From positions 1 through 64,000 of the forward strand of contig NZ_PQSQ01000040.1 in NCBI RefSeq assembly GCF_002920575.1: DNA of 64,000 bases, in the 5' to 3' direction. Position 1 is the stretch's first letter; every line of letters starts with the position of its first letter. The position numbers were made by a program, and so were the translations under genes. Of this stretch, positions 33,247 to 42,800 are shown in pieces. This DNA comes from Streptomyces sp. Ru73. GTDB taxonomy: Bacteria > Actinomycetota > Actinomycetes > Streptomycetales > Streptomycetaceae. The notes under the pieces are model-generated. The model saw nothing but the letters and a program-made list of their open reading frames with translations, was not told the origin of the DNA and did not search any database.

Positions 33247-34293
33247 TCAGGAGGCCCTCTTCCGGGGGCGGCCCTTCGTGCCGCCGCCGGAGAGGGCCTC
33301 GATCAGCTGGTCCCGGCTCATCGACGAGCGGCCGGGCACGTCCGCCTCGGTGGCCCGCCGGTACAGCTCCGCCTTGGTCAGCCCGTCGAGTCCGTCCGCG
33401 GCGGACGCCGACTCCGGCTTCCGCTTCCCGCCGGACGACCGGCCGCTGCCGGACTTCTGCTGCTCACCGGACGTCCGGTCCTCCTCGGACCCGCCCTTCC
33501 CGCCGGACTTCCGGCGGCCCTTGGCGCGGTCCACGCTGGCCTGGAGGGCCTCGCGCAGGTCGATGACGTTGGTGGGCTCCGGAGCGGGCTCGGCCTTCTC
33601 CACGCTCTCCCCGGCGCGCTTGGCCTCGATGAGCCGCCGCACCTTCTCCTGGTACGTGTCCCGGTACTCCGCCGGGTCCCACTCGACGGTCAGCGCGTCG
33701 ATCAGCGCGACCGCGGTGTCCAGCTCCTTCTTGTCCGGCTTGGCGCGCCCCGGCACCGTGGGCAGCTCCTTGTGCGGGTCCCGCACCTCGTCGGCCCAGT
33801 GCAGCGTGTGCAGGGCCAGGATGTCGTCCTCGGCCTTCACGGCGACCAGGTACTCCCGGTTGCGCATCACGAAGGTGGCGACGCCGGCCTTGTTGGCCTT
33901 CGCGAGCGCCTCCCGCAGCAGGCCGTAGACCTTGGCGTACTCCTTGCTCTTCGGAGCGAGGTAGTACGTCTTGTCGAAGTAGATCGGCTCGATGTCGTCG
34001 AGGTCGACGAAGCCGGTGATCTCCAGTGACTTGGACCGGCCCGGCGCGATCTCGTCCAGCTCGTCCGGCTCCACGAGCACGTACTCGTCGCCCGCGTCGT
34101 AGCCCTTGACGATGTCGTCGTACCGGACTTCCTTGCCGGTGCGTTCATTGACCCGCTTGTTGCGCACCCGGTCGGAGGTGCCGCGTTCGAGCTGGTGGAA
34201 GTGGACGGTGTGGCTCTCCGTCGCGGTCACCAGCTGCACCGGCAGGGCGACCAGCCCGAACGAGAGCGCACCGGCCCAGACCGCGTGTGCCAC
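33247..34293 (-). CDS. ku: Ku DNA end-binding protein with SAP/Rho-N-like C-terminus
   Basis: This 348-residue Ku homologue starts AHAVWAGALSFGLVALPVQL, as bacterial Ku proteins do, and keeps the core to about residue 255. Ku holds double-strand ends and recruits LigD-type enzymes. The tail is Lys/Ser/Gly-rich and ends in LTKAELYRRATEADVPGRSSM, a helix-extension-helix motif also present in the two small basic proteins of this window. The GTG follows AGGAGGTG; a GTG three codons upstream is an alternative. The cognate ligase and phosphoesterase genes are 9 kb away. Confidence 0.95.
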   Translation of the reverse strand: MAHAVWAGALSFGLVALPVQLVTATESHTVHFHQLERGTSDRVRNKRVNERTGKEVRYDDIVKGYDAGDEYVLVEPDELDEIAPGRSKSLEITGFVDLDDIEPIYFDKTYYLAPKSKEYAKVYGLLREALAKANKAGVATFVMRNREYLVAVKAEDDILALHTLHWADEVRDPHKELPTVPGRAKPDKKELDTAVALIDALTVEWDPAEYRDTYQEKVRRLIEAKRAGESVEKAEPAPEPTNVIDLREALQASVDRAKGRRKSGGKGGSEEDRTSGEQQKSGSGRSSGGKRKPESASAADGLDGLTKAELYRRATEADVPGRSSMSRDQLIEALSGGGTKGRPRKRAS

Positions 34294-34450
34294 GTACGCC
34301 ACCTCCTCACCTCCCATCGCACCGCGGCGGGGCGGTGCGCGCATCCCGGCGTGCGCCGTACGGAGGGCGGTGCGGGCGGCGGGGGTTTGGGCCCGGGGAA
34401 GCGTGGCACTCGGCAGTCCGGCCGAGCGGCCGGCACTGGGAGATGGGAAA

Positions 34451-34484
34451 GCGCCGGGCCGGAGGGGATCATCCGGCCCGGCGC
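34451..34484 (-). terminator. Terminator of the DUF2795 gene
   Basis: A perfect 13-bp stem (GCGCCGGGCCGGA) with an eight-base loop, 59 bp past the stop on the minus strand and upstream of ku. Confidence 0.78.
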
Positions 34485-34542
34485 AACCATGCCGGGGAAG
34501 ACGGCCGCGGCGCGTGCGCGCCGGGCGGCCGCCGTGGCGGTC

Positions 34543-34956
34543 TCAGGTACGGCGCTCCTCGACACCGAGGCCGAGCGCCCGCGCGATGTCCTGCACATTG
34601 GCGAACCGCTCGCCGCCGGGCAGCTTCTCCGCCCGGGCCAGCAGCCCGTCCGGCGCGTTGTTGCCGCGCAGCGAGTCCAGCACGGCGTCCCGGTCGGCGG
34701 GGTAGATGCTGGGGTCGAGGTGGCGGGCCAGGTCCGAGCGCAGCTCCACGTCGTCCCCGGACATGCCCGGAGGTGTGCCGCCTTCGAGGGAGCCTTCGGG
34801 AGAGCGCCGCACGGCGGGCTGGTCCTCACCCGCCGGCTCGGGCTCGTGCTCCTCCTCGACCCGGATGCCGCGATTGGCCCGCAGTTCGCCCTCCAGGCGC
34901 TTCTTCACCTCGTCGTCGTGCAGCGGGCTGTCCGGCCCGCTCCCCTTGTCTGCCAT
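34543..34956 (-). CDS. DUF2795-domain protein
   Basis: This 137-residue protein has a charged, probably disordered N-terminal half and a C-terminal DUF2795 domain (VELRSDLARHLDPSIYPADR ... LARAEKLPGGERFANVQDIARALG). The domain has no established function. It is monocistronic, with a hairpin after it and a candidate stress promoter before it. Confidence 0.85.
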   Translation of the reverse strand: MADKGSGPDSPLHDDEVKKRLEGELRANRGIRVEEEHEPEPAGEDQPAVRRSPEGSLEGGTPPGMSGDDVELRSDLARHLDPSIYPADRDAVLDSLRGNNAPDGLLARAEKLPGGERFANVQDIARALGLGVEERRT

Positions 34957-35009
34957 GCTTCTTCCTCCAGAGGTTCGATGCTGACGGGCGGTGTGCCGCC
35001 GGGCCCCGG

Positions 35010-35027
35010 CCGCGGCGCGCGCCGCGG
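35010..35027. repeat. Perfect 18-bp palindrome
   Basis: CCGCGGCGCGCGCCGCGG is fully self-complementary in the spacer between the DUF2795 and epimerase genes. It could be part of the epimerase terminator or only low-complexity GC sequence. Confidence 0.4.
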
Positions 35028-35056
35028 CGCTGTGACCTGCCGACGGCGCTCCCGGA

Positions 35057-35082
35057 GTGCCCGTCGGCGCGGCACCGGAAAC
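35057..35082 (-). promoter_or_regulatory. Possible SigB-like promoter of the DUF2795 gene
   Basis: GTTT-N16-GGGCAC on the minus strand, 100 bp before the start. One -10 mismatch to the stress-promoter pattern. Confidence 0.3.
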
Positions 35083-35146
35083 CCGTAACGATCAAGTTCG
35101 GCCCAACGGCGCAGCGCTCCGTCCGGGACCCGGCGCACCCGTGCCG

Positions 35147-36187
35147 TCAGGCGGTCTTCGGACGGCCGGCCAGGGGTGGCGTGGGCGCCCCGCTCGCGTT
35201 CCGCAGGCCGCTCAGCAGCGCGCCGACGGCCTCGGTCGCGGTGCGCTCGGGCCGCCAGCCCAGCTCCTCGCGTGCCCGGCCGCAGTCCATGAGCGGCAGC
35301 CCCAGGACCGCGTCGAAGAGGTGCGGCGACGCGCGCACCAGCCGCAGCCGCCAGCCGGTGCCGAGGGCCACGCGCGCGGCCGCGGCGGGCATGCGTACGG
35401 TACGGGCCTTCAGCAGCCGGGCCAGGAACGGCATGTCCACCGGCGGCTCGGCCGCGAGGTTGAAGGCGCCGCGCGCCTCGCCGAGGACGGCCAGCCGGTA
35501 GGCGCGGGCCGCGTCGTCGGTGTGCAGCACCTGGAAGCGCAGGCCCGGGATGTCCGGCAGGACCGGCAGCAGTCCGGGGCGGGCCAGCTTGCCGAGCTGC
35601 GCGGGCGTGGCGACGCCGCCGAAGATCCGCCGCTGCTCGGACGCCGACTCCTCCTTGAACAGGAACGCCGGGCGCATCCGGACCACCCGCATGTCGGGAT
35701 GGTCCCGCTCGAAGCCGTCCAGGACCCGCTCCAGGTACGCCTTCTCGCGGCAGTACGCGGCGTCCGGCCAGCCGTGGGTCGGCCAGTCCTCGGCCACCTT
35801 GTGGTCCTTGGGGCCGGGGGAGTAGGCGCCCACCGAGGAGGCGTGCACCAGTGCGGGCACCCCCGCCCTGGCCGCCGCCTCGAAGACCCGCATGCTGCCG
35901 AGGACGTTGGTGCGCCAGGTCTCCGGCGGGCGGTGGGTGGGCTGGAAGGCCCAGGCCAGGTGCACCACGGCGGACGCGCCGGCGAAGTCGGCGGCGAGGT
36001 CGTACTCCTCGTCCGCGATGTCGGCCGCTGTCCAGGTGGTCTTCTCCGGCGCGCGGTGCGGCATGCGCCGCGCGACGCAGTGGATCTCGTCGATCTGCGG
36101 GTCCTCGCTCAGCACGCTGACCACGCTGGTGCCGACGTTGCCGGTGGCGCCGGTCACCACGACCCGCCGTACGGGAGCACTGCTCAT
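35147..36187 (-). CDS. NAD-dependent epimerase/dehydratase-family protein
   Basis: This 346-residue extended-SDR protein has the cofactor motif VTGATGNVG, a VHLAW turn, HASSVGAYSP and the active-site YCREK. Substrate-binding C-terminal parts are of the atypical type (LHTDDAARAYRLAV). It could act on a sugar nucleotide or a steroid/flavonoid-like substrate; I cannot decide. It follows the DAO-Rieske gene on the same strand after 80 bp. Confidence 0.85.
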   Translation of the reverse strand: MSSAPVRRVVVTGATGNVGTSVVSVLSEDPQIDEIHCVARRMPHRAPEKTTWTAADIADEEYDLAADFAGASAVVHLAWAFQPTHRPPETWRTNVLGSMRVFEAAARAGVPALVHASSVGAYSPGPKDHKVAEDWPTHGWPDAAYCREKAYLERVLDGFERDHPDMRVVRMRPAFLFKEESASEQRRIFGGVATPAQLGKLARPGLLPVLPDIPGLRFQVLHTDDAARAYRLAVLGEARGAFNLAAEPPVDMPFLARLLKARTVRMPAAAARVALGTGWRLRLVRASPHLFDAVLGLPLMDCGRAREELGWRPERTATEAVGALLSGLRNASGAPTPPLAGRPKTA

Positions 36188-36267
36188 CAGCTGTTTCCTC
36201 TCCTGTCGCCGGTACGCCGGCGAGGCGGTCGGACGGTGCCCGTCCTGGGTTCCCGCGGCACCCGCCG

Positions 36268-37812
36268 TTACACGTCGGAGCCGAGGTCCAGCTGCTCCAG
36301 CGGGTGCTGCGCCGGACCCTGGAGTACCGTGCCCTCCGTCCCGAAGCGGGAGCCGTGGCAGGGGCACTCCCACGCCGTCTCCGCCGCGTTGAAGGCGACC
36401 AGGCAGCCCAGGTGGGTGCAGCGGGCCGAGACCGCCTGCACCGTGCCGTCCTCGTCCCGGTACACCGCGGCCCGCTGCCCGCCGACCCGGACCACGGCGC
36501 CGGTGCCCGGCGGGATGTCCGTGACGGAGTCGACGTGGGTGGTGCGCAGCCGGTCGCCGATGAAGTGCATGCCGACCTTGGCCTGGTGGCTGAGGAACGC
36601 GGGCGCCTCGCGGACCGGGCCCCACAGCCGCCGCGGGTCGTACAGCCCGGCCCACGGCGGCGGGTCGCCGTCGATCAGCCCGGTGAGGAGCCGGCCCGCC
36701 ATCACGCCGCCGCTCAGCCCCCAGCCGCCGAAACCGGTGGCGACGTAGGTGTGCCGGGCGCCCGGGTGGAACGGCCCGACCAGCGGCACGGTGTCGGTGG
36801 AGTCGTTGTCCTGGGTCGCCCACCGGTAGGCCACCTCGGTGCCGGGGAAGGTCCGCTCGGTCCAGTCGGCGAGCTTCCTGAACCGCTCGACGGTGTCGCC
36901 CGTGCCGGGGGTGAAGGTCTCCCCGGTGACGACGAGCAGCCGCCGGCCGTCGCCGTAGGGCGCGGTGCGCATCGAGCGCTTGCCCTCCTCCTCGGTGATG
37001 TACATGCCGCCGATGTCCCGGCCGGCGTCGATGGGCGCGGCCACCACCAGCTCCCGGCGCGACGAGAGCCGGGTGAAGAGCAGGGCCCGGTCGAACACCG
37101 GGTAGTGGGTGGCGACGACCACCTCACGGGAGGTCACCGTCGTGCCGGTCTCGGTCGTCACCCGGCACGGCGAGCCCTCGTGCAGCCCGGTGGCGCGGGT
37201 GCGCTCGTACACCTCGCCGCCGTGCTCCCGCAGGTCCTCGGCGAGCGCCAGCAGGTACTTGCGGGGGTGGAAGAGGAGCTGGTCCTCGACGCGCACCGCA
37301 CCGGCCACGTCGAACGGCAGCCCGGTCCCGGTCACGTACGAGGCCGGCAGCCCGGCCTCCCGCGCGGCGTCCGCCTCGGCCCGCAGCTGGTCGGTGCCGG
37401 CCGGGTCGCGGACGTAGGTGAACGCGGGGAACCGTTCCAGCTCGCAGTCGATGCCCAGCTCCTGCGCGACCTCGGCCACCCGCTCCACCGCGCCCTGCTG
37501 CGAGACGGCGTACTGCAGGGCGGCGCCGCTGCCGCGGGTGCGGCGCAGCCGGTCGTAGACCAGGGTGTGCAGCGACGAGAGCTTGGCGGTGGTGTAGCCG
37601 GTGACGCCCGCGGCGATCCGGTCCGCTTCCAGGACGACGACGCGGCGGCCCGTTCTCGCCAGTTCCCACGCGGTACTGAGCCCCGCGACGCCACCCCCGA
37701 TCACCGTCACGTCGGCTTCGGTGTCCTCGGTCAGCGGCGCGTACGCCGTGGTGTCCGCACTGGCCATCCAGTACGACTCGTCGATGCCCGGGAGGTCTGA
37801 AGTGTCGAACAT
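36268..37812 (-). CDS. DAO-type FAD oxidoreductase fused to a Rieske domain
   Basis: This 514-residue protein joins a D-amino-acid-oxidase-type flavin domain (VIGGGVAGLSTAWELA at about 36-51) to a C-terminal Rieske [2Fe-2S] domain. The Rieske ligands are C465, H467, C483 and H486 (CTHLGC and CPCHGS). Bacillus YhfW has the same layout; its substrate is unknown. Electrons would pass from an oxidised amine or hydroxy compound through FAD to the cluster. No Shine-Dalgarno precedes the ATG, and a promoter-like pair ends ten bases before it, so the mRNA may be leaderless. Confidence 0.92.
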   Translation of the reverse strand: MFDTSDLPGIDESYWMASADTTAYAPLTEDTEADVTVIGGGVAGLSTAWELARTGRRVVVLEADRIAAGVTGYTTAKLSSLHTLVYDRLRRTRGSGAALQYAVSQQGAVERVAEVAQELGIDCELERFPAFTYVRDPAGTDQLRAEADAAREAGLPASYVTGTGLPFDVAGAVRVEDQLLFHPRKYLLALAEDLREHGGEVYERTRATGLHEGSPCRVTTETGTTVTSREVVVATHYPVFDRALLFTRLSSRRELVVAAPIDAGRDIGGMYITEEEGKRSMRTAPYGDGRRLLVVTGETFTPGTGDTVERFRKLADWTERTFPGTEVAYRWATQDNDSTDTVPLVGPFHPGARHTYVATGFGGWGLSGGVMAGRLLTGLIDGDPPPWAGLYDPRRLWGPVREAPAFLSHQAKVGMHFIGDRLRTTHVDSVTDIPPGTGAVVRVGGQRAAVYRDEDGTVQAVSARCTHLGCLVAFNAAETAWECPCHGSRFGTEGTVLQGPAQHPLEQLDLGSDV

Positions 37813-37822
37813 GCGGCAACGG

Positions 37823-37848
37823 GTGCCCGGCTCCCGCCCGGCCGAAGC
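37823..37848 (-). promoter_or_regulatory. Possible leaderless promoter of the DAO-Rieske gene
   Basis: GCTT-N16-GGGCAC on the minus strand ends ten bases before the ATG, which would place transcription start at or near the start codon. Confidence 0.3.
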
Positions 37849-37977
37849 CTTCCGGTCCGGTGATGCCCTCGGACGGAGGGCCGGGGATGGCCGGGTGGCG
37901 GTGCGGCGCGCGGCCCGCTCCGGTGTTGCGGGTTCCCGGGGGAGGCGGACGATGGAAGGGGACCACAGGAGGGCAGC

Positions 37978-38397
37978 ATGGGCGGCGACCTGCTCGGGGC
38001 GGTGCGCACCTCGGGGCGCTACCGGACCACGGCCGAGGCCGAGCGGGCGCTCCGGCAGGTGCTGGCGGCCTTCGCCGGCCAGCTCAGCGGCGCCGAGCGG
38101 GCCGCGCTGCTCGGTGCCCTGCCGCCGGAGGCCGCACGGCTCGTCGCGGGGGCGGTGCGGGACGAGCGGCGGCGCACCGCCTGTGCCTTCGTCGACGGGG
38201 TGGCGGCGCGTACGGAGGGCGCCACGCACGCCACCGCGCGCTGGGACGCCAGCACCGTCCTCATGGCCGTCGGCGCCCACCTGGGCGAGGAGCTGCTGCA
38301 GCGGATACTGGACCGGCTGCCCCGGGGGTACGCGCTGCTGTTCGGCCGCGCCGATCTGCGGCCGACCGCCGGTCCTGTCCCTCCCGCACCATCCTGA
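37978..38397 (+). CDS. DUF2267-domain protein
   Basis: This 139-residue protein is almost fully helical and matches DUF2267 (YRTTAEAERALRQVLAAF, LSGAERAALLGALPPEA, HLGEELLQRILDRLPRGYALLFG). Function is unknown. An AGGAGGG site precedes the ATG. It diverges from the DAO-Rieske gene and is followed by a strong hairpin. Confidence 0.83.
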   Translation: MGGDLLGAVRTSGRYRTTAEAERALRQVLAAFAGQLSGAERAALLGALPPEAARLVAGAVRDERRRTACAFVDGVAARTEGATHATARWDASTVLMAVGAHLGEELLQRILDRLPRGYALLFGRADLRPTAGPVPPAPS

Positions 38398-38493
38398 CCT
38401 GCCGGAACCGGCGAAATTTCGACGGTGGGAGGTTTGCCCGCCGCGGGGCGAGGGACCCGGACGCCGGGCCATGGGGTCCATGGGATGGGAAGA

Positions 38494-38528
38494 GCGCCGG
38501 ACCGGTGACCGTCGCACCGGTCCGGCGC
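38494..38528 (+). terminator. Terminator of the DUF2267 gene
   Basis: A perfect 14-bp stem (GCGCCGGACCGGTG) with a seven-base loop. Confidence 0.8.
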
Positions 38529-38589
38529 GCACCCTTGTGCGAAACAAGAGCCATTCGGCCCAATCGTTCCCGATCGGTCGACTTGCGGC

Positions 38590-38614
38590 GTTACGGGCGT
38601 GAGGTATCGGGAAC
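38590..38614 (+). promoter_or_regulatory. Possible stress promoter of the second hemerythrin gene
   Basis: GTTA-N15-GGGAAC lies 59 bp before the start. Both elements have one mismatch to GNNT and GGGTAC, so this is weak. Confidence 0.25.
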
Positions 38615-38673
38615 TCGTCCGATGGCGCCCGGAGAGTCCGGCCGCGCCGTTTCCGCGAAAGGTGGCAGCAGTC

Positions 38674-39231
38674 ATGGGGCACGGCGGCGACGTCATCCAG
38701 GAACTGACCACCGACCACCGCGAGGTCACCGAGCTCTTCGGACGGATCGAGAGCGCCGCGCCGGGGTCGGACGAACGCAAGCGCCTGGCCGACGAGCTGA
38801 CGATCGAACTGGTCCGGCACTCCGTTGCCGAGGAGCAGCACCTCTACCCGGCGGTGCGCAAGCACCTCCCCGAGGGCAACGCGCTCGCCGACAAGGAGAT
38901 CGCCGACCACAGCCGGGTGGAGGAACTGCTCAAGGAGCTGGAGAAGACCGGCGCCGAGCACCCCGACTTCAACCACCTCGTCGTCAAGCTCCGCACGGAG
39001 GTCACCGAACACGTCAGGGACGAGGAGGGCCGCCTCTTCCCGCAGCTGCGCGACGCCTGCCCGCAGGAGGAGCTGGACGCGCTCGGCGAGAAGATCCGCA
39101 GCGCCAAGAAGACGGCGCCCACCCGGCCGCACCCCAAGTCCCCGACCACTCCGCCCGCCAACAAGCTGCTGGCCCCCGGAGCGGGGCTGGTCGACCGGGC
39201 CCGGGACTTCGTCACCGGGCGCGGCAAGTAG
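38674..39231 (+). CDS. Hemerythrin HHE-domain protein (second copy)
   Basis: This 185-residue HHE protein has likely metal ligands in ELTTDHREVTELF, LVRHSVAEEQHLYP, IADHSRVEELL and VTEHVRDEEGRLFP. The C-terminal linker (TRPHPKSPTTPPANKLLAPG) and final amphipathic helix mirror the first hemerythrin protein of the window. I took the ATG giving MGHGGDVIQE, behind AAAGGTGG. A CBS-domain gene follows 67 bp later and is probably co-transcribed. Confidence 0.9.
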   Translation: MGHGGDVIQELTTDHREVTELFGRIESAAPGSDERKRLADELTIELVRHSVAEEQHLYPAVRKHLPEGNALADKEIADHSRVEELLKELEKTGAEHPDFNHLVVKLRTEVTEHVRDEEGRLFPQLRDACPQEELDALGEKIRSAKKTAPTRPHPKSPTTPPANKLLAPGAGLVDRARDFVTGRGK

Positions 39232-39298
39232 GCCCGGCCACCCGGCCGGCCGACCCAGGAACAGCGACAACGGACAACCGCGAGGAGGACCACCCGAC

Positions 39299-39715
39299 AT
39301 GCCTACCGCACGCGACATCATGTCCCCCGGCACGGAGTGCATCGGCGCCGAGGACAGCGTGCTCGAAGCCGCCCGGCGGATCACCTCGCTCGGCGTCGGC
39401 GCACTGCCGATCTGCGGTACCGACAACAAGCTCAAGGGCGTGCTGACCGACCGCGACATCGTGGTGAAGGTGCTCGGCGCCGGCAAGGACCCGGAGAAGA
39501 CCACGGCCGGCGAGCTGGCCCAGGGCGAAGCCGTGACGATCGGCGCAGACGACGGCGCCGAGGAGATCTTCGCGACCATGGCCGAGCACAAGGTGCGGCG
39601 GCTCCCCGTCATCGACGGCCACAGCCTCATCGGCATGGTGGCCCTGGCGGACGTCGCCCGCGCGCTGCCCGACCCGCAGACCGGGGACCTGCTCGAAGCG
39701 CTCTCGACGGACTGA
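39299..39715 (+). CDS. Two-CBS-domain protein
   Basis: This 138-residue protein is a tandem CBS pair: ARDIMSPGTECIGAEDSVLE to GVLTDRDIVVKVL, and AGELAQGEAVTIGADDGAEE to GMVALADVARAL. CBS pairs bind adenine nucleotides or NAD and act as energy or redox sensors. GAGGAGG precedes the ATG. It is coupled in position to the hemerythrin gene. Confidence 0.92.
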   Translation: MPTARDIMSPGTECIGAEDSVLEAARRITSLGVGALPICGTDNKLKGVLTDRDIVVKVLGAGKDPEKTTAGELAQGEAVTIGADDGAEEIFATMAEHKVRRLPVIDGHSLIGMVALADVARALPDPQTGDLLEALSTD

Positions 39716-39730
39716 CGGCACCGGCCCGTC

Positions 39731-39776
39731 ACCGGTTCCCGGTGCGCCCGCCCGCGCGTCCGGCGGGCGTACCGGT
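39731..39776 (+). terminator. Hairpin after the CBS gene
   Basis: CGCCCGCC and GGCGGGCG pair around a nine-base loop, and outer ACCGGT arms extend the structure. It separates the CBS gene from the FAD/Fe-S operon. Confidence 0.55.
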
Positions 39777-39845
39777 GTCATCGGGCCGAAGGGCCGGACA
39801 CGGTCACGGAAACACGAAGGCGGTGGACGGACGAGGAAGGTGACC

Positions 39846-42800
39846 ATGGCCCCGAACGAACCAGCGGAACTCACCGCACGCAAGCGCCCGGCGCACGGTG
39901 GCGAGGAGCCGGACCTGGGCGCGCTGGAACGGGCGCTGCGCGCCAGGGTCGACGGCGAGGTGCGCTTCGACGCGGGCAGCCGGGGCGCGTACGTCACCGA
40001 CGGCTCGAACTACCGGCAGGTGCCCCTCGGGGTGGTCGTGCCGCGGAACGTCCGGGCGGGCGCCGAGGCCGTCGCGGTCTGCGCGGAGTTCGGCGCGCCG
40101 GTGCTCTCCCGGGGCGGCGGCACGAGCCTGGGCGGCCAGTGCACCAACACCGCCGTGGTCATCGACTGGACGAAGTACTGCCACCGACTGCTGTCGGTCG
40201 ACGCCGAGCGCCGCACCTGCGTCGTCGAGCCCGGCATCGTCCTGGACGACCTCAACCAGCAGCTCGCCGAGTACGGACTGAAGTTCGGGCCCAAGCCGTC
40301 CACGCACAGCCACTGCGCCCTCGGCGGCATGCTCGGCAACAACTCCTGCGGCGCCTCGGCACAGGCGTACGGCAAGACCGCCGACAACGTCCGCCGCATG
40401 GAGGTGCTCACCTACGACGGCACCCGGATGTGGGTCGGGGCCACCTCCGACGCGGAGTTCGAGGAGACCGTCGCCGCCGGCGGCCGCAAGGGCGAGCTGT
40501 ACCAGGGGCTGCGCCGCATCGCCGACCGCTACATGGCCGACATCCGCCGGGGCTATCCGCGCATCCCGCGCCGGGTCTCCGGCTACAACCTCGACGCGCT
40601 GCTCCCGGAGAACGAGTTCCACCTCGCCCGGGCCCTCATCGGCAGCGAGGGCACCCTGGTCACCGTCCTGCACGCGGAGCTGGACCTGGTACCGGTGCCG
40701 GCCGCGGAGGCCATACTGGTCCTCGGGTACGACGACATCTGCGCCGCCGCCGACGACGTGCCCCGGCTGCTGAAGCACTGCCGGCCCACCCAGCTCGAGG
40801 CGCTGGACGGGCGGATGGCCCAGCTCATGCGCGAGGAACACGCCTTCCTCGACTCCCTCGAACGGTTCCCCGAGGGCGACAGCTGGCTGCTGCTCCAGTT
40901 CAGCGGCGACGACCAGGAGGACGTCGACGGGCAGGCCCGCGACCTGCTGCGGGCCATCGGCCGCAGCGAGGACGCGGCCGACGTGTCGTTCTCCGACGAC
41001 CCCGAGCGCGAGCAGAAGATGCTCAAGGCCCGCGAGGCCGGGCTGGGGGTGACCGCGCGGCCCCCGGACGACCGGGAGACCTGGGAGGGCTGGGAGGACT
41101 CCGCCGTACCGCCCGACAAGCTCGGCGACTACCTGCGCGACCTCAAGCAGCTCTTCGCGGAGTTCGACTACGACCACCCGTCCCTCTACGGGCACTTCGG
41201 GCAGGGCTGCGTGCACACCCGCATCCCGTTCGGGCTCAAGGACGCCGAGGGCATCGCGCGGTTCCGGGAGTTCGTGCACCGCGCCGCCGACCTCGTCGCC
41301 TCCTACGGCGGCTCGCTCTCCGGCGAGCACGGGGACGGCCAGGCCCGCGGCGAACTGCTGCCGAAGATGTTCGGCGAGCGGCTGGTCACCGCGTTCGGCG
41401 AGCTCAAGGCGCTGTTCGACCCGGACGACCGGATGAACCCCGGCAAGGTCGTGGCGCCGTACCGGGTGGACGAGAACCTCCGGCTCGGCGCCGACTGGCG
41501 GCCGAAGAGCCACGACACGCACTTCGGCTACCCCGAGGACGACCACTCCTTCACCCGCGCCGTGATGCGCTGCGTCGGCATCGGCAACTGCCGCACCCAC
41601 TCCGGCGGCGTGATGTGCCCCTCCTACCGGGCGACCAACGAGGAGGAGCACTCCACCCGCGGGCGCGCCCGGCTGCTCTTCGAGATGCTCGGCGGGCACG
41701 ACGACTCGTCCGTCACCGACGGCTGGCGCTCCACCGAGGTCAAGGACGCGCTCGACCTCTGCCTGGCCTGCAAGGGCTGCAAGTCCGACTGCCCGGTCGG
41801 CGTCGACATGGCCACCTACAAGGCCGAGTTCCTGTCCCACCACTACGAGGGCCGGCTGCGCCCCGCAGCCCACTACTCGATGGGCTGGCTGCCGCTGTGG
41901 GCCCGGCTCTCCCGCGCGGCCCCGCGGCTGGTCAACGCCGCGCTCAGCGCACCCGGCATCGGCCGGCTCGGCAAGATCGTGGCCGGGGTCGCGGGCGAGC
42001 GCACCCCGCCGGTCTTCGCCGAGGAGTCCTTCGTCCAGTGGTGGCGGGCGCGCGGCACACCGGAGCCCGACCCCGCCGACCCGCGCACCGTCGTCCTCTG
42101 GCCGGACACCTTCAGCACGTACTTCCACCCGAGCATCGCCCGGTCCGCTGTGCGCGTGCTGGAGGACGCGGGCTTCCGCGTCACCGTGCCCACACAGGCC
42201 GTGTGCTGCGGGCTCACCTGGATCTCCACCGGCCAGCTGCGCACTGCCAAGCACGTCCTCGGCCGCACCCTCGAAGTCCTGCGGCCCTGGCTGGAGGCCG
42301 GTACGCCGGTCATCGGACTGGAGCCGTCCTGCGCCGCCGTCTTCCGCGCCGACGCGCCCGAGCTGATGCCGGAGGACAAGGACGTCCAGCGGCTCGCGAA
42401 GCAGTTCCGCACCTTCGCCGAACAGCTGGTCAACCACGCGCCCGACGACTGGCGGCCGCCGCGCATGGCCCGCACCGCCACCGTCCAGACCCACTGCCAC
42501 CAGCACGCCGTCCTCAAGGACGACGCCGACCGGGAGCTGATGCGCCGGGCCGGCATCGAGGCCGAGGTACTGGACGAGGGCTGCTGCGGGCTGGCCGGCA
42601 ACTTCGGCTTCGAACGCGGCCACCACGACCTGTCGATGAAGGTCGGCGAACTGGGCGTGCTGCCCGCCGTACGGGACGCCGCGCCCAGCGCCCTGGTGCT
42701 CGCCGACGGGTTCAGCTGCCGCACCCAGATCGAACAGGGCGGCACGGGGCGACGCGCGCTGCACCTCGCCGAGGCCCTCGCGCTCGGCCTGGACGGGCCG

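Noticed and set aside
38426..38456. GTTT-N16-GGGACC promoter-like pair
   Set aside because: It lies upstream of the perfect hairpin at 38494-38528, which would end any transcript before the hemerythrin gene.
39804..42764. 986-codon minus-strand frame
   Set aside because: Shadow of the FAD/Fe-S dehydrogenase; no recognisable fold.
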